A stretch of 41,821 nt of DNA from a virus, in IMG/VR virus record IMGVR_UViG_3300046812_000278, positions 1 through 41,821 of that record; one strand, written 5' to 3'. Both the position numbers and the translations under genes were made by a program. Shown here in pieces: positions 39,435-41,821 of the stretch. The notes beneath the pieces were generated by a model. It saw only the letters and a program-made list of their open reading frames with translations, ran no database searches and was not told the origin of the DNA. How positions within the stretch are numbered: position 1 is the first letter of the stretch; each line of letters opens with the position of its first letter.

Positions 39435-40183
39435 ACCTCCTCGGCTACGGTTGTGACGTCTCATCGTTCCAGGCTCCGAGCGTGATCGACGCGCTCGCGG
39501 GGCAGGTCGATTTCGTGATCTGCCGCGCGGCATATGGGACGAGCATCGATAAGCGGGCGCTCGAGCACGCGGAACGCGTCCGGGCCATCGGCGCAAAGCT
39601 CGGGCTCTATCAGTTCTTCCGGAACATCCAGGACGTCGGCGCGCAGTTCGACGCGTTCCGGACCGTCGCGGACGCGATCGGCTACGGCGCCGGCGACATC
39701 GTGCCCGCGGTCGACATCGAGCTCGACCCGTTCCCGACGAAGCGAGCGGTAGATCCGAGCTGGGCGGGCCCCGCGGAAGAGCTCGTCGCGAAGCTCGTCG
39801 AGACGTTCGGGGACGCGATGATTTACATTACGCGCCGAGAGTTCTCCTTCATGGGCTCGCCGACATGGGTCCTAGTTCGCCCGCTCTGGGTGTCGCACTA
39901 CACCGGAGCGGCGACGCCCGCGACGCCCGGCGGTCTCACGCCGACCGTGTGGCAACATTACGTCGGTCCGTTTCAGCGCTTCCACCCTGGCGGCTACTGC
40001 GAGCCGAACCCGTCGCTCGACCAGGACCGGCTCGTGCAGCCGCTACCGCTCATCGCAGCGAAGGCGCCGGAGCTCACCGACGAGGACCGATCACGGATCG
40101 CGAGCCTCGTATCCCTCACCGCCGAGCAGGCCGCCGACGACGCGTTCCGGAGCGCGCGTCGCGCCGGGGAGCTAGCAGCGTGA
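39431..40183 (+). CDS. endolysin, glycoside hydrolase family 25 lysozyme
   Basis: A 250-residue protein with the GH25 fold: GCDVSSFQ with Asp9, then VDFVICRAAYG, AVDIELDP with catalytic Asp95 and Glu97, PLWVSHYTG, and VWQHYVGPF ... LDQDRLV near the end. GH25 enzymes cleave the beta-1,4 bond between N-acetylmuramic acid and N-acetylglucosamine. There is no signal peptide, so it probably needs the holin to reach the wall. A short helical tail (SLTAEQAADDAFRSARRAG) follows the domain. Overlaps by GTGA with the next gene. Confidence 0.9.
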   Translation: MNLLGYGCDVSSFQAPSVIDALAGQVDFVICRAAYGTSIDKRALEHAERVRAIGAKLGLYQFFRNIQDVGAQFDAFRTVADAIGYGAGDIVPAVDIELDPFPTKRAVDPSWAGPAEELVAKLVETFGDAMIYITRREFSFMGSPTWVLVRPLWVSHYTGAATPATPGGLTPTVWQHYVGPFQRFHPGGYCEPNPSLDQDRLVQPLPLIAAKAPELTDEDRSRIASLVSLTAEQAADDAFRSARRAGELAA

Positions 40184-40560
40184 GCGACGAACGCGACACC
40201 GACCCAGCCCCATTCCAGCCCGAGGAGGAAGAAGTGGATCAGCACGAGGAAGCGAAGGCCGTTCGACGTAAGCAGCTCGAGACCATGGACGCCCATGCGC
40301 TCCTCGTATCGCTGCACCTCCGACTCGACGAGGTCGATGTCTGGCGCGCGAAGACGGATCGCCGACTCGCCGAGGGAGACGCAGAGATCGGCATGTGCCT
40401 CGAATCGGTCCGGGTCCTCTGCGAGATCCGAGGCGCCGAGAACGCGGCCGAGCAGCTCGGGAAGTACCTCGAGGAGAAGCGGGCCCGGAACGGTGCCTTC
40501 GCGGACCGCGATTCGCCGACGAACCCCGGGAATGAGCGCCCCGACGCGGACGCGGAGTGA
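40180..40560 (+). CDS. coiled-coil hypothetical protein
   Basis: A 126-residue protein from GTG 40180 (GTGA overlap). Acidic N-terminus (PFQPEEEEVDQHEEAK), then a heptad-rich helix (RRKQLETMDAHALLVSLHLR; VDVWRAKTDRRLAEGDAEIG), acidic C-terminus. It follows the endolysin and precedes the spanin-like gene. No family recognised. Confidence 0.55.
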   Translation: MSDERDTDPAPFQPEEEEVDQHEEAKAVRRKQLETMDAHALLVSLHLRLDEVDVWRAKTDRRLAEGDAEIGMCLESVRVLCEIRGAENAAEQLGKYLEEKRARNGAFADRDSPTNPGNERPDADAE

Positions 40561-41072
40561 GCGAGATCCCGCCCATCACGTCCCCCGTCGCGTTCCTCGG
40601 ATGGGCCGTGGCGGGGCTCGGTGCCGTCGTGGGCCTCCTCTACCGAACCGCCGAGAAGGCTCGGGATCGCGAGCTCGCGACGCTCCGCGAGGCGCACGCC
40701 GGGGAAGTTGCGTCCCTGAAGGCGCAACTCGACGAGTCCCGCAGGCGTGAGGCCGAGCGCCGCGACGAACGGGATAAGCTCGGGCGACTCTATGACGAAG
40801 AGCGAGCAGGTCGAGCGTGGGACCTCGAGCGGATGGCGCGCGCCGTGGCTCTCAGGACCCCGCCAGAGGCCGCAAGGAGCGTCGCGTCCGATTGGGTCGA
40901 ACTCCCGACGGGGGTGCACGACCGGCTCGACCTGGTGGCGCAGGCGCTCTCCCCGGTGCCGCTCCCGGAGGCCGAAGAGCGACGGCTCGGGCGCTACGTC
41001 GCCGGCGACCCGCTCTCGACGCCTCCCGAGCCCGCGGCGCAGCGTCCTCGGCTGCCATCGCGCTCGCGCTGA
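40557..41072 (+). CDS. membrane-anchored coiled-coil protein, Rz/i-spanin-like
   Basis: A 171-residue protein from GTG 40557. N-terminal membrane helix (FLGWAVAGLGAVVGLLY) followed by a long charged coiled coil (RDRELATLREAHAGEVASLK; RRREAERRDERDKLGRLYDEE) in the orientation of inner-membrane spanins, which bridge to an outer-membrane lipoprotein and fuse the membranes. The Pro-rich C-terminus is unusual. A partner could be one of the lipoproteins upstream. Last gene before the terminator. Confidence 0.65.
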   Translation: MSEIPPITSPVAFLGWAVAGLGAVVGLLYRTAEKARDRELATLREAHAGEVASLKAQLDESRRREAERRDERDKLGRLYDEERAGRAWDLERMARAVALRTPPEAARSVASDWVELPTGVHDRLDLVAQALSPVPLPEAEERRLGRYVAGDPLSTPPEPAAQRPRLPSRSR

Positions 41073-41080
41073 TTCTCTCT

Positions 41081-41101
41081 CCGAGCGTCCTCCTCGCTCG
41101 G
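41081..41101 (+). other. perfect hairpin after the last lysis gene
   Basis: CCGAGCG (41081-41087) pairs with CGCTCGG (41095-41101) around a 7-base loop. It has no T-run but sits 9 bases after the stop and 46 bases before the strong terminator, so tandem hairpins end this transcript. Confidence 0.5.
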
Positions 41102-41146
41102 TCCGCCTCGGTGTAGAGTCGAGGCTCCCACGGCTGGTGCGCCGTA

Positions 41147-41178
41147 GCCCCGTCCGGTGACCCCGGGCGGGGTTTTTT
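41147..41178 (+). terminator. strong intrinsic terminator ending the late transcript
   Basis: CCCCGTCCGG (41148-41157) pairs with CCGGGCGGGG (41163-41172; one G-T pair) around TGACC, followed by six T (41173-41178). This is a clear rho-independent terminator for the + strand. On the minus strand the A-run precedes the stem, so it terminates that direction poorly. Confidence 0.9.
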
Positions 41179-41311
41179 GCGTTTTAGGGCTCTATGTCCG
41201 CGGTTCGGAGAATCCCCCGGTCGCTATCGCACGAGATGCGAGAAGGCGGCCATGGTCAACGAATCGCCTTTCTCGTGCTCCGCTCGTCCCGGACAGCCGG
41301 CATCCACTGCT

Positions 41312-41473
41312 TCACGGTTGCACCGCAGGTTTCTTTGCTGGTGCGCCACCCAGCGGGCGCACGACGCAAAACGCGCAACCGATGTAGCGCTTGCCGTGAT
41401 TGTCGATGGCGGCGATCCAGCGTGAGCCCCCGCAGCAGAGGCAGGTATTCGGGCGAGGTCTCCAGCGTCTCAC
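41312..41473 (-). CDS. small zinc-ribbon-like protein
   Basis: A 53-residue protein from GTG 41473, which overlaps the upstream stop (GTGA). Seen: NTCLCCGGSRWIAAIDN, then YIGCAFCVV: a CxCC ... CxxC pattern suited to one zinc. Basic N-terminus (RRWRPRP). Function unknown. After its stop about 130 bases before the terminator hold no supported gene. Confidence 0.6.
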   Translation of the reverse strand: MRRWRPRPNTCLCCGGSRWIAAIDNHGKRYIGCAFCVVRPLGGAPAKKPAVQP

Positions 41474-41721
41474 GATTGAATCCCCAGGGCCTCGCGAGCC
41501 CTCCTGGACCACGCGAGCAATTCGTCGCTCGGCATGCACTGCGGGACAGCTACCCCCTCCCGCAGCAGCGACTCTGCGATGATGAGGCGCTCACGCAGCG
41601 AGCCAAGTTCGGTCAGCGCCCGCGCGACAGTCTCATCGCTCAGGACGACGATTTTCTGGGTCTGCGAATCAGTTGGTTGCATGACGGGGTCCGTAGTGTC
41701 GGGTTCGCTGGGATGCTTCAC
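41470..41721 (-). CDS. hypothetical protein
   Basis: An 83-residue protein from GTG 41721, overlapping the previous stop (GTGA). Polar N-terminus (HPSEPDTTDPVMQPTDSQTQ), then a helical part (SDETVARALTELGSLRERLI; SDELLAWSRRAREALG). No recognised family. Confidence 0.6.
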   Translation of the reverse strand: MKHPSEPDTTDPVMQPTDSQTQKIVVLSDETVARALTELGSLRERLIIAESLLREGVAVPQCMPSDELLAWSRRAREALGIQS

Positions 41722-41821
41722 GGCGCACGCTCGCTTTCTCTACCTATCGCAATGTCCACTCTGTCGAGCACGACTCGACGGATCGTGTCCGCTGGCCACT
41801 GCTGGAAGGCTGGGTTTCTCA
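41718..41821 (-). CDS. 3' end of a gene running off the right edge
   Basis: A reading frame open from the window edge to a TGA at 41718-41720, overlapping the next start by GTGA. It reads RNPAFQQWPADTIRRVVLDR, then VDIAIGRESERAP. Coding quality is good and the junction is the usual one, so this is the C-terminus of a protein whose start lies outside. Too short to name. Confidence 0.6.
   Translation of the reverse strand, partial: RNPAFQQWPADTIRRVVLDRVDIAIGRESERAP

Noticed and set aside
41179-41311. Possible tRNA or RNA gene after the terminator
   Set aside because: A GGTTCGGAGAATC-like stretch recalled a T-arm, but no cloverleaf could be formed on either strand.
1-41821. CRISPR arrays, insertion sequences, attachment sites
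   Set aside because: No regularly spaced repeats, transposase genes, or integrase with flanking repeats were seen.

Overview
The window is a GC-rich, densely packed piece of a contractile-tailed (myovirus-type) bacteriophage or prophage genome. Most genes lie on the + strand and overlap by GTGA, ATGA or TGATG junctions. The tail genes follow the order of phage Mu: sheath, tube, tail-assembly chaperone with frameshift, tape measure, gpN-like, gpP-like, spike, gp46-like, gp47-like, gp48-like, fibres. The capsid genes are of the portal / Mu-F-like minor head / scaffold / major capsid type. The host cannot be read directly. High GC, many lipoprotein signals and a PHM-like copper monooxygenase lipoprotein (a family common in Myxococcota) suggest a Gram-negative host, possibly a myxobacterium. 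This is an inference. No integrase, repressor, tRNA, CRISPR array or attachment site was seen, so lifestyle is undecided.

Layout: 1-4204 is the end of an early/replication region: a truncated DnaC-like loader, small zinc-binding proteins, an HslV/proteasome-like peptidase, an HNH nuclease, a CxxC protein and a putative DNA-binding coiled-coil protein. 4205-5939 is terminase. 5943-17337 is portal, minor head protein, scaffold, major capsid, head-tail completion proteins and many small structural proteins. 17330-29325 is the contractile tail and baseplate. 29325-34496 is fibres and a pectate-lyase-fold tailspike. 34499-36939 is an opposite-strand accessory cluster: an RHH regulator, two lipoproteins (one PHM-like) and four small proteins. 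37017-41072 is a lysis-type region: holin-like protein, three lipoproteins, papain-like peptidase, small membrane protein, GH25 lysozyme and a spanin-like protein. It ends in tandem hairpins and an intrinsic terminator at 41147-41178. 41312-41821 holds minus-strand genes that run off the right edge.

How it fits together: TerS/TerL package DNA through the portal into a capsid built on the scaffold. Sheath and tube are assembled over a tape measure with the help of a chaperone made in two forms through a CCCTTTA slippery site. The Mu-like baseplate carries fibres and a spike for host recognition. The right-hand cassette opens the envelope. The most unusual items are the PHM-like copper monooxygenase lipoprotein with all ligand positions apparently kept, the HslV-like peptidase with a ready-made N-terminal threonine, the complete papain-type triad in the lysis region, and the frameshifted chaperone preceded by a strong terminator-like hairpin. 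All calls come from reading the sequence; no database search was run.
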